A stretch of DNA of 64,000 bases from an uncultured Lachnospiraceae bacterium (GCA_947169235.1 CAMVOY010000005.1:1-64000), one strand, 5' to 3'. Positions 9,322 through 18,502 are shown, counted from the stretch's first letter. Notes: generated by a model from the sequence alone, not told the origin. Made by a program: numbers and translations.

Positions 9322-11115
9322 ATGGATAATTTTTCAAAGAATCAAACAAACGATTATTTTATAAAGAAGACATTGCAGCGATACATGGTGCCGACTATTC
9401 TTGCTATACTCGGTACGACGGCGGTTCAGTTTATAAACACGCTATTGGCCGGAAGGTATCTGGGAAATCAGGCACTTACTGCGATGAATCTTCTCAGTTC
9501 ATTTACGTTTTTATTTGCCATGTTTGGCTGCTTGATCAATATCGGCGCCGGCGCTAGGGCTTCTGTTTCCATGGGTCAGGGAAACGAAACTGAAGTCGGA
9601 GAGTATGAGACTGTCGCGTTTATCGCTTCGCTTCTCATGCCGGTGCTGACATCGGTGTTGATCCTTTTTTTTCTCAAACCGTTCATGTTTTTCATCGGGT
9701 GCGATGAGGCTCTTTTTTCGTTCATGAAAAGCTACGCCCAGATCATGTTGGCGTTTGGCTTTCTGACGACGATGATGTATTTTCCGTTCAATTTTTTACG
9801 ACTTGACGGACGTACTCAGATCCCGATGTTCATTTTTATCATGATGGGTGTTGTCGATGTGGTCCTTTTGATCATTTTTCTTGAGAACGGATGGGGGCTT
9901 GATGGTGTGGCCTGGGCTACGGTCATCAGTACGGCAGTTGCCGATATCGTCGGTGTAGTTATCCTGTTTTTCGGGAAAAAAAGACAGTTTGGTCCCCAAA
10001 AGGTCAGGTTCAAACGTGCCATCGCACTTTTGATGGTAGTGTGCAGAGTGGGAGCTGCATCGGGACTGAACAACCTTTGCAACATGTTCAGAACTCTGGT
10101 TATGAACTTTTTCGTGTTGAACTATCTTGGTACTGATGCGGCGAGTGCGTTTGCCGTGGCTTGTTCCATCATCGCTTTTGCGGCGGCATCGGTGTTTGGA
10201 TGCGGGCAGACGGTGGCACCGTTGGCCGGCGTGTTTTACGGAGAGAGGGATTATGTCAGTATCAGGTTGCTGATGAAGAGTACACGCACTTACTCATTTT
10301 GCATACACGGGATCATATTTGTGATCATCGCACTGTGTGCGGGGCCGATAGCTGAGTTTTTCGGAATACATGACGCTCAGGTGCTATCAGATGCCTCGTT
10401 TGCCATATGTATGGCAGCACTCAGCCTGATCCCTGCGGCGATAGTAAATGTTTATATCTTTTTCTACACAGCCATCGGTGAGAACAAGATCGCACTTATT
10501 TTGACATTTTTAAGGGCATTTTTACTGGTGGTGCTTATCTCGATGCTTTTCTTTGTCACGGGAGCGGGAAAGTGGTATATGCTTGCATTCCCGATAGCAG
10601 AGATTGTAAGTGTGGGTTGTATGATCGCGCTTGCTGCCATGAAACGCAAAAAACATCCGAAACTCAAGGGTGTGCTGCTACTCAAAGAGGAGCAAAAAGA
10701 GGGCGAGATCATATACTCATTCTCCGTTCAGGGAAGTACCGAGGGAGCTGTTTTGGCCTCGGAGCTTATGGAGATGTTCTGTGAGAAAAATGATATCGAC
10801 CCGAGATTTGCGATGAGTCTTCCTTTGGCACTTGAGGAGCTCCTTGTGATCATGAACGAGCACTGCCTGGGCGGTGATGAGAAAAAGTTTGCCGACGTTA
10901 GGATGATGGTAGATGAAGAGGGAATAGTTTTTCGTATCAGATGTGGGGGTCCTAGTTTCGATCCGATCAAATGGTATCGTGACAAGGTTGACAGGATGAC
11001 TCCGGAGGAACTTTTGGGGGATGAATCTCTCGGTATCCGTCTGATAACAAAAAAAGCAAAGAATATCGTGTTTAAAAGAACGCTGGGAGTAAACAATCTT
11101 ATCGTTCAGCTGTAA
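9322..11115 (+). CDS. MATE-family transporter fused to a degenerate RsbW-like ATPase domain
   Basis: A 597-residue protein. Residues about 1-445 are a twelve-helix MATE transporter (family role: proton- or sodium-driven efflux of drugs or metabolites). Residues about 460-597 resemble the HATPase domain of anti-sigma kinases such as RsbW and SpoIIAB. That domain looks degenerate: in LALEELLVIMNEH the Mg-binding Asn position is Ile, the usual DxG before PxFDP reads RCGGPSFDP, and the second glycine box reads SLGIRL. It may therefore bind a partner without phosphorylating it. The start at 9322 has GGGAGG six bases upstream; an upstream ATG at 9298 lies in the -10 box. The neighbours (PP2C phosphatase, intact RsbW-like kinase, STAS protein) make a regulatory link between transport and partner switching plausible. 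Confidence 0.82.
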   Translation: MDNFSKNQTNDYFIKKTLQRYMVPTILAILGTTAVQFINTLLAGRYLGNQALTAMNLLSSFTFLFAMFGCLINIGAGARASVSMGQGNETEVGEYETVAFIASLLMPVLTSVLILFFLKPFMFFIGCDEALFSFMKSYAQIMLAFGFLTTMMYFPFNFLRLDGRTQIPMFIFIMMGVVDVVLLIIFLENGWGLDGVAWATVISTAVADIVGVVILFFGKKRQFGPQKVRFKRAIALLMVVCRVGAASGLNNLCNMFRTLVMNFFVLNYLGTDAASAFAVACSIIAFAAASVFGCGQTVAPLAGVFYGERDYVSIRLLMKSTRTYSFCIHGIIFVIIALCAGPIAEFFGIHDAQVLSDASFAICMAALSLIPAAIVNVYIFFYTAIGENKIALILTFLRAFLLVVLISMLFFVTGAGKWYMLAFPIAEIVSVGCMIALAAMKRKKHPKLKGVLLLKEEQKEGEIIYSFSVQGSTEGAVLASELMEMFCEKNDIDPRFAMSLPLALEELLVIMNEHCLGGDEKKFADVRMMVDEEGIVFRIRCGGPSFDPIKWYRDKVDRMTPEELLGDESLGIRLITKKAKNIVFKRTLGVNNLIVQL

Positions 11116-11127
11116 AGAGGAGAATAG

Positions 11128-12195
11128 ATGGGGAAAAACACTGATAAATATAAATCCGTATCGATCGTTTTGAAAAACTCAAAGACCGGTATCGAAAAAG
11201 AGTTTATACTTCGTCCGTACAGGCCGGGGGATGAAGAGGGTATGGTTAAGTGTATCCGCTCGGAGTACGGAAACAGTTATTTTAAATCCTATTTTTATGA
11301 CACATCCTGGATCAGAGAGCATGCAGTATCGGATGAGTATGATTTCTTTGTCGGAGAGGATGACGGAAGGATCGCGGGGATGGAGATATTTACCCGCTTT
11401 CCGAAAGTTGACAAATGCATTGAGCCGGCGTCGCAGATACTTGATAAAGATTATCGCAACTACGGTCTTTCCGTGGCACTGGTAAACTATACCTATGATA
11501 TACTTGAGAGTATGGATATACCGTCGATATTTGTTCATGCGGTGACATTCCATAGTTTCACACAGGATACGTGTGAAAAAAGAGGCATGGTTCCGGTGGG
11601 GTTTCGACTCGGAAGATTTTTATCCGAAAAAATGGAAAACAGTTATCCGAGAGGAAGGTGTGATAAGCAGTCCGAGGGCATCATGATAGAGCCCGTAAGA
11701 AAGCTTCAAGCCGGCACGATCTACCTGCCTGATGAGCTGGCCTCCTTCGGAAGAAAGATATACGACAGGATCAAAGTAAAGTGTGAGATCAAAACAGCGG
11801 ATGATAAAACCAAGGTGAGCATCCCCGATACGGGAGAATACAGGATCAAGGTCGACGAAGAGCAGGAGTTTATCGAGGTTTTGATAATCCGCGAGGGAAA
11901 AGACTTTGTCGAAAAAATGAAAGAGCTGGTAAGGACATATAAAGGAAAAGGATGCTATTCGATCCAGGTTGCTTTGTATGACGATACACCGATGGTGCTT
12001 AAAACATACGAAGAGTTGAAAAAAGAGGGGTATTTTTTTACCGGATTAAAACCTGTATGCGGAGAACGGGAGCAGTTTTTCATGCAGTGGGTGGATGACT
12101 GGAATCTTTGTATGGAAGATTATGATCTGACAGAATCTTTTGAAGAGATAAGAAGCGACATCGAAAGGTTTTATAAAAACAGATATACAGGATAA
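11128..12195 (+). CDS. GNAT-like acetyltransferase-fold protein
   Basis: A 355-residue cytosolic protein. Residues about 20-175 look like a GNAT N-acetyltransferase: the opening FILRPYRPGDEEGMVKCIRS, then EDDGRIAGMEIF and a degenerate acetyl-CoA loop region DKDYRNYGLSVALVNYTYD in place of RxxGxG/A. The C-terminal half (about 200-345) is unassigned and may be a second, GNAT-like lobe (CYSIQVALYDDTPMVLKTYEELKKEGYFFTG resembles the end of such a fold). It starts 12 bases after the MATE gene and ends 12 bases before the phosphatase gene, so it belongs to the same operon. Substrate unknown; it may modify or sense a partner in the phosphatase circuit. Confidence 0.65.
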   Translation: MGKNTDKYKSVSIVLKNSKTGIEKEFILRPYRPGDEEGMVKCIRSEYGNSYFKSYFYDTSWIREHAVSDEYDFFVGEDDGRIAGMEIFTRFPKVDKCIEPASQILDKDYRNYGLSVALVNYTYDILESMDIPSIFVHAVTFHSFTQDTCEKRGMVPVGFRLGRFLSEKMENSYPRGRCDKQSEGIMIEPVRKLQAGTIYLPDELASFGRKIYDRIKVKCEIKTADDKTKVSIPDTGEYRIKVDEEQEFIEVLIIREGKDFVEKMKELVRTYKGKGCYSIQVALYDDTPMVLKTYEELKKEGYFFTGLKPVCGEREQFFMQWVDDWNLCMEDYDLTESFEEIRSDIERFYKNRYTG

Positions 12196-12207
12196 AGGAG
12201 GAAGCGT

Positions 12208-14376
12208 ATGAAAAAAAGACGTTCATTAGGAGATAAGATATCTCGCGTGGCTATCATATTGACAGTGACTACTCTCGTTGTCGTGGCGGTAGTTCTGTTT
12301 GTGACCTTGTTCGGACTCAGGTCAACCTTTATCAATTCCAGCGAGAAAGCCGGCAAGGACGCGGAAGTGATCTCGTCCGAGACGGTAAAAAGGCAGATTG
12401 AGGACAGCCTTTTGCAGTCGGCGACGAGCAAGGCGGATCTGGCCGATAAAGCGTTGAAACAGTTTAGGATATCTGTACAGACGGTAGCGGACACCGTCAC
12501 AAAGATGTATGAAAACCCTGATGAGTATCAGCAAAGAGGAGTGGCTCTTCCCGAACAAAAAAATGACGGCAAGCTCGCAGTACAGCTTCTCTACTCAAAG
12601 AAGACGGTTAAGTCCAGTGAGAGTGTAAAAAAAGAGCTCGGACTGATCGCAAATGCACAGGATACACTTTATGTCGAGAATAAAAATGATCCGAACATGG
12701 TATCTAATTATATAGCATCAAAGAGCGGTATCATGATCCAGGCCGATTATATCTCAGCGAAAAAGTTTGATGAAAACGGAAACATCATGCCGTATGAGGC
12801 CGATACAAGACCGTGGTATGTGGGAGCATCAAAAACAAAAAAGCCTTTCTTTACATCGCTGTCGCGTGATGCGCATACATCGGGCGTAGGAATCATGTGT
12901 GGCGTGCCGTTTTTCAAAGGTAAAGAGTTTATGGGTGTTGCCGGTGCGGGAATGTACCTTAACGAACTGCAGAAGGCAGTCCTCGATACCAAAGTCGGTA
13001 AAGACGGTTATGCTTGTATGATTGATGGAGAAGGAAAGGTGATATTCTCCTCGGGAGGCGGCGAAACATTTACGGATAATCTTGATAAGGTTACGGATTT
13101 GAGAGAGAATGACCAGAAGGATCTGGCAGAGCTTGTTACCAAAGCAGTGAAAGGTGAAAAAGGAGTAACGGTACTCAGCCTTGACGGTGAGATGAGTTAT
13201 GTCGCTTATGCGCCGCTTGAGACGGTGGGCTGGACATTTTTCACTATCATCCCCGAAAAAGAGGTGGAGGCGCCGACGACAAGTCTTCTTAACTCACTTG
13301 AGAATTCGAAGGATCGTACGGTAGAGGAATCCAATTCACAGATAAGATTTGTATTTATCATATTGGCTGCGATCTTTATCATCTTAAACCTCCTGGCTGT
13401 CCTTTTTTCGAAAAAAGCCGGAAAGATCCTTGTAAAGGAGGTTGTCGTACTTACACAAAAGGTTGAGAATATCAAGGGAGATAATCTTGACTTCGAATGG
13501 AACGGCAAATCGGATGATGAGATACAGGTACTTGCCGAGTCATTTGGCTCTTTGACAGAGCGTATGAAGCGGTATATCACGGAGATCACGGAGATCACGG
13601 CGAAGGAGGAGAGGATAGCGAGTGAGCTCGCGGTGGCGACAAACATCCAGGGAAGTATGGTTCCTACAAACTTTGACGCTTATAAAGATAAAAAAGAGTT
13701 TGATCTGTATGCGTCTATGACTCCTGCGAAGGAAGTCGGCGGAGATTTTTATGACTTCTTCATGATCGACGATGATCATATAGCATTGGTTATGGCTGAT
13801 GTATCAGGGAAAGGAGTGCCGGCTGCGCTCTTTATGGCGAAGGCGATGACCACTATCAGGACCAGGACAACGACGGGAGGATCTCCTTCAGAAATCCTGT
13901 CTGATGTGAATGACCAGATGTGCGAAGGAAATGAGGCCGAGCTTTTCGTCACTGTATGGCTTGTGATCATCAACCTCAAGACCGGAAAAGGAATGGCTGC
14001 GAATGCCGGCCACGAGCATCCGGCACTCAGGCACAAGGATGGTCAATTCGAGCTTGTCAAGTACCGTCATTCACCGGCGGTTGCAACTATGGAAGGCATG
14101 CCTTTCAGAGAGCATGAGTTCGAGCTTCTTCCCGGTGATACACTTTATGTTTACACGGACGGAGCTACCGAGGCAACTAATGCATCAGATGAACTCTTCG
14201 GTGAGGAGAGACTTACGGATGCGCTGAATATTAATCCGGATGCGGATCCGAAGGAACTTCTGAAAAACGTGGACGACAGGATCAGTGAGTTTGTGGCAGA
14301 GGCGCCGCAGTTCGATGACCTGACTATGATGGCATTCACATACCACGGACCTGAAGGAAACGGGGGCGAAGAATAA
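12208..14376 (+). CDS. Membrane sensor serine phosphatase: dCache-HAMP-PP2C (SpoIIE/RsbU type)
   Basis: A 722-residue protein with an N-terminal helix (about 10-37), an extracellular dCache sensor (about 40-370, with RPWYVGASKTKKPFFTSLSRD), a second helix (about 375-400), a HAMP domain (about 400-460), a short linker and a C-terminal SpoIIE-type PP2C phosphatase (about 480-715). The metal-binding acids are in AKEVGGDFYDFF, MADVSGKGVPAALFM, YTDGATEA and FDDLTMM. Family members dephosphorylate a STAS-domain antagonist in response to a signal. The next gene, a kinase-like protein, starts directly after its stop codon, and a STAS gene follows, so the circuit partners are present. Confidence 0.92.
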   Translation: MKKRRSLGDKISRVAIILTVTTLVVVAVVLFVTLFGLRSTFINSSEKAGKDAEVISSETVKRQIEDSLLQSATSKADLADKALKQFRISVQTVADTVTKMYENPDEYQQRGVALPEQKNDGKLAVQLLYSKKTVKSSESVKKELGLIANAQDTLYVENKNDPNMVSNYIASKSGIMIQADYISAKKFDENGNIMPYEADTRPWYVGASKTKKPFFTSLSRDAHTSGVGIMCGVPFFKGKEFMGVAGAGMYLNELQKAVLDTKVGKDGYACMIDGEGKVIFSSGGGETFTDNLDKVTDLRENDQKDLAELVTKAVKGEKGVTVLSLDGEMSYVAYAPLETVGWTFFTIIPEKEVEAPTTSLLNSLENSKDRTVEESNSQIRFVFIILAAIFIILNLLAVLFSKKAGKILVKEVVVLTQKVENIKGDNLDFEWNGKSDDEIQVLAESFGSLTERMKRYITEITEITAKEERIASELAVATNIQGSMVPTNFDAYKDKKEFDLYASMTPAKEVGGDFYDFFMIDDDHIALVMADVSGKGVPAALFMAKAMTTIRTRTTTGGSPSEILSDVNDQMCEGNEAELFVTVWLVIINLKTGKGMAANAGHEHPALRHKDGQFELVKYRHSPAVATMEGMPFREHEFELLPGDTLYVYTDGATEATNASDELFGEERLTDALNINPDADPKELLKNVDDRISEFVAEAPQFDDLTMMAFTYHGPEGNGGEE

Positions 14377-14781
14377 ATGAAGGAATTGAAAATCGACGCA
14401 AAGGTAGAAAACCTCAATCAGGTGCTCGCGTGTATGGATGCTGAACTCGAAGCGGTCGACTGCCCCATGAAAACACAGATTGCTCTGGATATTGCAGTTG
14501 AGGAGATTTTTGTGAATATCGCACACTATGCATATGGTGCCGAGGGTGCGGGAGGCGCCGTCCTGCAGTTTGAGATAAGCCCCGAGGAGGCAATGATCAC
14601 CTTTATCGATGAGGGAACGGCTTATGATCCACTTGCGAAGGAGGATCCCGATATCACGCTGAGTGCGGAAGAAAGACCTATCGGCGGGCTTGGCATTTTT
14701 ATGGTGAAAAAGAGCATGGATGACGTGACCTACAGACGTGAGGATGATAAAAACATTCTGACAATACGCAAAAAATTGTAA
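14377..14781 (+). CDS. RsbW/SpoIIAB-like serine kinase (anti-sigma-type HATPase)
   Basis: A 134-residue GHKL-fold protein with intact ATP-binding motifs: N box IAVEEIFVNIAHYAYG (Glu and Asn in place), G1 box FIDEGTAYDP and G2 box GGLGIFMVKK. Proteins of this family phosphorylate a STAS antagonist and hold a target, classically a sigma factor, inactive. No sigma factor is in the window, so the target may be the MATE C-terminal domain, the GNAT-like protein or something encoded elsewhere. The start codon follows the phosphatase stop directly, with GGGGGCGAAG as a ribosome site inside the upstream gene. Confidence 0.9.
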   Translation: MKELKIDAKVENLNQVLACMDAELEAVDCPMKTQIALDIAVEEIFVNIAHYAYGAEGAGGAVLQFEISPEEAMITFIDEGTAYDPLAKEDPDITLSAEERPIGGLGIFMVKKSMDDVTYRREDDKNILTIRKKL

Positions 14782-14788
14782 AATCTAT

Positions 14789-14817
14789 TTGCGTTTAACG
14801 GATAAATGTGGTATAGT
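14789..14817 (+). promoter_or_regulatory. Promoter of the STAS gene
   Basis: TTGCGT (14789-14794), 17-base spacer, TATAGT (14812-14817) with TG at 14809-14810. The antagonist can thus be made separately from, and possibly in excess over, the kinase encoded upstream. Confidence 0.65.
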
Positions 14818-14872
14818 ATTTCACAGGGACGCGTGGTGGCGCGATGACCAGCTGATAAAGGAGGAAACAACT

Positions 14873-15172
14873 ATGTTAAACATTTCAAAAGAGAAGAACG
14901 GAAGCGATCTTACACTTGCTCTGGAGGGACGTCTTGATACTACAACAGCTCCTGAGCTTGAGAATGTGGTTAAGAACGAGCTCAGTGGTGTTACCGCACT
15001 CGTTGTAGATATGGCAAAGCTTGAGTATATCTCGAGTGCCGGCCTGAGAGTGCTGCTTTCTGCACAGAAGGTTATGAACTCACAGGGCAACATGGTGATC
15101 AAAAACGCATCTGAGGATATCATGGAGATCTTCGACGTAACAGGCTTCACTGACATCCTGAATATCGAATGA
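14873..15172 (+). CDS. STAS-domain anti-sigma factor antagonist
   Basis: A 99-residue single-domain STAS protein of the RsbV/SpoIIAA type. The phosphorylatable serine is expected in LEYISSAGLRVLLSA at about residues 54-68. It should be phosphorylated by the kinase encoded 90 bases upstream and dephosphorylated by the PP2C protein. I chose the ATG at 14873, which has AAAGGAGG seven bases upstream; a longer in-frame opening at 14789 would begin inside the promoter. An intrinsic terminator follows. Confidence 0.92.
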   Translation: MLNISKEKNGSDLTLALEGRLDTTTAPELENVVKNELSGVTALVVDMAKLEYISSAGLRVLLSAQKVMNSQGNMVIKNASEDIMEIFDVTGFTDILNIE

Positions 15173-15195
15173 TCGGGCAAACCATAAAGTTTTCC

Positions 15196-15224
15196 TTGAA
15201 ATTTAGCATTAAATAGGATATAAT
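15196..15224 (+). promoter_or_regulatory. Promoter of porGDAB
   Basis: TTGAAA (15196-15201), 17-base spacer, TATAAT (15219-15224). The expected start point lies at about 15231, inside the hairpin that follows. Confidence 0.75.
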
Positions 15225-15225
15225 A

Positions 15226-15258
15226 CCGTCTGTACATCTATGTACAGACGGTTTTTTT
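15226..15258 (+). terminator. Terminator of the STAS gene, nested in the porG promoter
   Basis: CCGTCTGTACA (15226-15236), loop TCTA, TGTACAGACGG (15241-15251), then seven T. The hairpin starts one base after the -10 box of the porG promoter, so it can end STAS transcription while new transcripts start within it. Confidence 0.85.
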
Positions 15259-15274
15259 AGAAGGAGAGAAAGAA

Positions 15275-15862
15275 ATGAGTAACGACATGATCGAAATCCG
15301 CTGGCACGGAAGAGGTGGCCAGGGGGCAAAGACTGCCAGCCAGCTGCTGGCTGACGCTGCTTTTTCGGCAGGACAGTATGTGCAGTCATTTCCCGAGTAC
15401 GGACCGGAGAGATCGGGAGCACCGATAACGGCGTACAACAGGATTTCAAAGGAACGCTGCAACATCCATTCAAACATTTATGATCCGGACTATGTTGTGG
15501 TGGTGGATGAGACACTCCTTGAGAGTGTGGATGTGACCGCAGGTCTTAGCCCTGACGGGGCTATCATAGTGAATACGGAGAAGGATCCTGCCGAGATCCG
15601 TCCCCGTCTGAAGGGTTACACCGGCAGGGTATGTACGATAGACGCCAGGAAGATATCCATTGACTGCCTCGGAAAATATTTTCCGAACACGCCTATGCTC
15701 GCAGCGGTAGTCGCCGTCAGCGGATGCGTGGAGAAGGATTCGTTCCTCAAGGATATGGAGGCATCGTACTCACATAAGTTTGCAAAAAAGCCGCAGGTCA
15801 TCGAGGGCAACTTAAAGTGCCTGCGCAGATCCATGAAGGAAGTTAAGGAGGAGGCGTCATGA
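15275..15862 (+). CDS. porG: 2-oxoacid:ferredoxin oxidoreductase, gamma subunit
   Basis: A 195-residue gamma subunit of a four-subunit oxidoreductase that decarboxylates a 2-oxoacid, most likely pyruvate, to acyl-CoA while reducing ferredoxin. The family signature RWHGRGGQGAKTASQLLADAA is at the N-terminus (about 8-28), followed by the conserved SFPEYGPERSGAPI (about 39-52). Ribosome site AGAAGGAGAG lies eight bases before the ATG. Its stop overlaps the delta subunit start (ATGA). The order gamma-delta-alpha-beta is that of the PorGDAB and VorGDAB complexes. Pyruvate is preferred because of the beta subunit, but 2-oxoisovalerate cannot be excluded. Confidence 0.9.
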   Translation: MSNDMIEIRWHGRGGQGAKTASQLLADAAFSAGQYVQSFPEYGPERSGAPITAYNRISKERCNIHSNIYDPDYVVVVDETLLESVDVTAGLSPDGAIIVNTEKDPAEIRPRLKGYTGRVCTIDARKISIDCLGKYFPNTPMLAAVVAVSGCVEKDSFLKDMEASYSHKFAKKPQVIEGNLKCLRRSMKEVKEEAS

Positions 15863-16164
15863 GCAGTTTAAAAGCAGCTGATATCCATGAGGATATAGCT
15901 TGGCAGGATATGACTACGGGCTGTGAGATCTATGAGCCCGGGACATCCGAGCTTACCAAGACAGGTGAGTGGCGTTCCCGTACTCCGATCTGGGATCCGG
16001 ATAAATGTAAGCAGTGCCTGATGTGCACACCGTATTGCCCGGATGCATCCATCCCGGTAGTCGGTGGCAAGCGCACTGATTTTGATTATGACCATTGCAA
16101 AGGATGCGGCATCTGCCTGAAGGTATGTCCGTTCCAGGCCATAGGATGGGAGGATGAGCGATGA
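15859..16164 (+). CDS. porD: 2-oxoacid:ferredoxin oxidoreductase, delta subunit
   Basis: A 101-residue ferredoxin-like subunit with two 4Fe-4S binding motifs, CKQCLMCTPYCPD (about residues 51-63) and CKGCGICLKVCPF (about 80-92). It passes electrons from the TPP centre of the beta subunit to external ferredoxin. It overlaps both neighbours by four bases (ATGA), as expected for a fixed subunit ratio. Confidence 0.92.
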   Translation: MSSLKAADIHEDIAWQDMTTGCEIYEPGTSELTKTGEWRSRTPIWDPDKCKQCLMCTPYCPDASIPVVGGKRTDFDYDHCKGCGICLKVCPFQAIGWEDER

Positions 16165-17366
16165 GAGAGAGATTATCAGGGAACGAGGCCATCGCGACGG
16201 CGATGCGCCAGATCAATCCCGATGTGTTTGCGATGTTCCCCATCACTCCGTCGACGGAAATACCGCAGTATTTTGCACAGTATGTAGCAGACGGAAAAGT
16301 GGACACCGAGTTTATATGTGTTGAGAGTGAGCATTCATCACTTTCTGCCTGTGTGGGAGCAGAGGCAGCGGGCTGCAGAGCAGTTACCGCGACGTCATCA
16401 GCGGGACTTTCGTTCATGAACGAGGTTCTGTACGTAGCAGCATCTTCAAGATTGCCAATCGTGCTGGCTGTGGCATGCCGTGCACTCACCGGACCGATTA
16501 ATATCAATCATGATTATTCTGACTCAATGGCAGAGAGAGATTCCGGTTTCATCCAGCTTTACGGTGAGAACAACCAGGAGGTATATGATAACTACCTTAT
16601 GGCTCACAGGATCGCCGAGCATCCGGATGTGAGATTACCGCTCATGGTTTGCGAGGATGGTTTTATAACATCACATGCCCTTGAGAACATAGAGCTCGAG
16701 GATGATGCAGCAGTAAAGAAGTTCGTAGGTGAGTATCATCCGGAGAACTACCTTCTGAAGGAGGAGAACCCTCTGGCGGTAGGACCTTACGGAATCTCAA
16801 ATTACTACATGGAGGCCAGAGTCGCTCAGGCAAATGCCATGATCAACGCGAAAAAGGTCATCCTCGATGTGGCTGCTGATTTTGAAAAGACATTTGGAAG
16901 AAAGTATGGATTCTTTGAGAGCTACAGGATGGACGACGCTGAGATCGCCATGGTCATCATCGGTTCCAGTGCGGGTACCGCAAAGGCAGCTGTTGATGAG
17001 CTCAGAGACGCAGGGGTGAAGGCAGGACTTATCAAGATCCGTGTATTCAGACCGTTCCCTGCCACAGAGATCGCGGAGGCGCTCTCTCATGTTAAGGCTG
17101 TAGCTGTGATGGACAAGAGTGAAGGATTCTCCGCACACGGCGGACCGTTGTTTGCAGAAGTTAGCGGAGCCATGATCAACGTCGATAACCATCCAAAGAT
17201 GATAGATATCGTTTACGGCCTCGGCGGCAGAGACTTTACCGTCAAGGCTGCAAAGAGCGTATTTGACAAGCTGGCTGATATTGTTAAGACCGGCAAGATT
17301 GATTCCGTTTACATCCACATGGGACAGCGTGAGAAAGACGGATCGACAATGAGAGGGGAGGTGTGA
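16161..17366 (+). CDS. porA: 2-oxoacid:ferredoxin oxidoreductase, alpha subunit
   Basis: A 401-residue alpha subunit with the pyrimidine-binding domain at the N-terminus (GNEAIATAMRQINPDVFAMF, then PITPSTEIPQ) and the transketolase-like C-terminal domain (AMVIIGSSAGTAKAAVDELR, about residues 258-277). The conserved TATSSAGLSFMNEVLYVAA segment is present. Length is normal for a separate alpha subunit. The beta subunit gene begins four bases after its stop codon. Confidence 0.92.
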   Translation: MRERLSGNEAIATAMRQINPDVFAMFPITPSTEIPQYFAQYVADGKVDTEFICVESEHSSLSACVGAEAAGCRAVTATSSAGLSFMNEVLYVAASSRLPIVLAVACRALTGPININHDYSDSMAERDSGFIQLYGENNQEVYDNYLMAHRIAEHPDVRLPLMVCEDGFITSHALENIELEDDAAVKKFVGEYHPENYLLKEENPLAVGPYGISNYYMEARVAQANAMINAKKVILDVAADFEKTFGRKYGFFESYRMDDAEIAMVIIGSSAGTAKAAVDELRDAGVKAGLIKIRVFRPFPATEIAEALSHVKAVAVMDKSEGFSAHGGPLFAEVSGAMINVDNHPKMIDIVYGLGGRDFTVKAAKSVFDKLADIVKTGKIDSVYIHMGQREKDGSTMRGEV

Positions 17367-17370
17367 TTCC

Positions 17371-18306
17371 ATGGCATATAATTTAAAAGCAGAAATGGCC
17401 AAGGAAGACCGCTTCCATGCAGGGCACAGACTCTGCGCGGGCTGTGGTGCCGGTATCGTATGTCGTGCCATGATGCGTGCGGTAAACCCTGAGGATCAGG
17501 CAGTCATCTGTAACGCGACAGGATGTCTCGAGGTATCATCCTTCCAGTATCCTTACACTGCCTGGAGTGATTCATACATCCACACTGCATTTGAGAATGC
17601 ATCTGCTACGGCAGCGGGCGTAGAGGCCGCATATCAGTTCAAAAAGAAAATGGGTATCATACCCAAGGATAAAAATGTCAAGATTCTCGCGATCGGCGGT
17701 GACGGCGGAACCTATGATATCGGTTTCCAGTCGATGTCGGGAGCTTTTGAGAGAGGACATGACTATACGTATTTTTGTTATGACAACAACGCATATATGA
17801 ATACAGGTACGCAGAGATCATCTGCCACACCGAGATTCGCATCGGCGACAACTACTCCGGCAGGTGTTGAGAGTGTCGGCAAAAAGCAGAATCAAAAAGA
17901 TCTGACACAGATCATGGTAGCACACGGTTCACCGTATGTCGCACAGACTACACTCTTCGGTACCATGAAGGATTTCCACGAGAAAGCTCACAGGGCGATT
18001 TATACCGAGGGACCTACCTTTGTAAACGTGCTGACGCCTTGTCCGAGAGGATGGCAGTATCCGGCAGAGGATCTGAGGGATATGTGCCAGCTCGCGATAG
18101 ATACCTGCATCTGGCCGCTTTACGAGGTTGTAGAGGGTGAGTATCATCTGACCTATGAGCCGAAGAAAAAGCTTCCCGTTGAGGAGTTTATGAAGCGTCA
18201 GGGACGTTTTGCACACTGCTTTAAGCCGGGTAATGAGTGGACCATTGAGGCGGCGCAGGAGTATGTGGATGCCAAGTGGGAAGAATTGCTGGATAAGTGC
18301 AACTAA
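17371..18306 (+). CDS. porB: 2-oxoacid:ferredoxin oxidoreductase, TPP-binding beta subunit
   Basis: A 311-residue TPP-binding subunit. The N-terminal CAGCGAGIVCRAM supplies cysteines for the cluster near the cofactor; the TPP motif begins at GDGGTYDIGFQSMSGAFERG and continues to YDNNAYMNTGTQRSSATP. A C-terminal PCPRGWQYPAEDL segment with a further cysteine resembles pyruvate synthase beta chains rather than 2-oxoglutarate enzymes. This is the last gene of the operon. The long hairpin element that follows may serve as its terminator. Confidence 0.92.
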   Translation: MAYNLKAEMAKEDRFHAGHRLCAGCGAGIVCRAMMRAVNPEDQAVICNATGCLEVSSFQYPYTAWSDSYIHTAFENASATAAGVEAAYQFKKKMGIIPKDKNVKILAIGGDGGTYDIGFQSMSGAFERGHDYTYFCYDNNAYMNTGTQRSSATPRFASATTTPAGVESVGKKQNQKDLTQIMVAHGSPYVAQTTLFGTMKDFHEKAHRAIYTEGPTFVNVLTPCPRGWQYPAEDLRDMCQLAIDTCIWPLYEVVEGEYHLTYEPKKKLPVEEFMKRQGRFAHCFKPGNEWTIEAAQEYVDAKWEELLDKCN

Positions 18307-18320
18307 TTAGTGACTTGTCG

Positions 18321-18469
18321 CCGCGACGCAGATTGTTTTATCTGTCTGTGGTGGCACGCTTGCGCTTTTTTATCATACGTCACGTTGCACGCATGTAAAA
18401 GACACATGCTGCGCAACGACGTATGATACACATCCACCACAGTTACAGATTTAAACAATCTGCTGCGGG
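18321..18469. repeat. Long imperfect hairpin element (about 150 bp inverted repeat)
   Basis: Two nested inverted repeats. The outer arms are 18321-18354 and 18434-18469 (they share CGCAGATTGTTT and CTGTGGTGG with their complements). The inner arms are 18372-18396 and 18403-18426 (ATCATACGTC facing GACGTATGAT, then CATGT facing ACATG). The whole segment can fold into a single long hairpin with a few bulges. It lies between porB and the next gene and holds no coding frame of note. It could be a palindromic repeat element or an elaborate terminator; I cannot tell which from one copy. Confidence 0.75.
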
Positions 18470-18502
18470 CTGAAAGAAGTAACACAGATAAGGAGGGATT
18501 TT

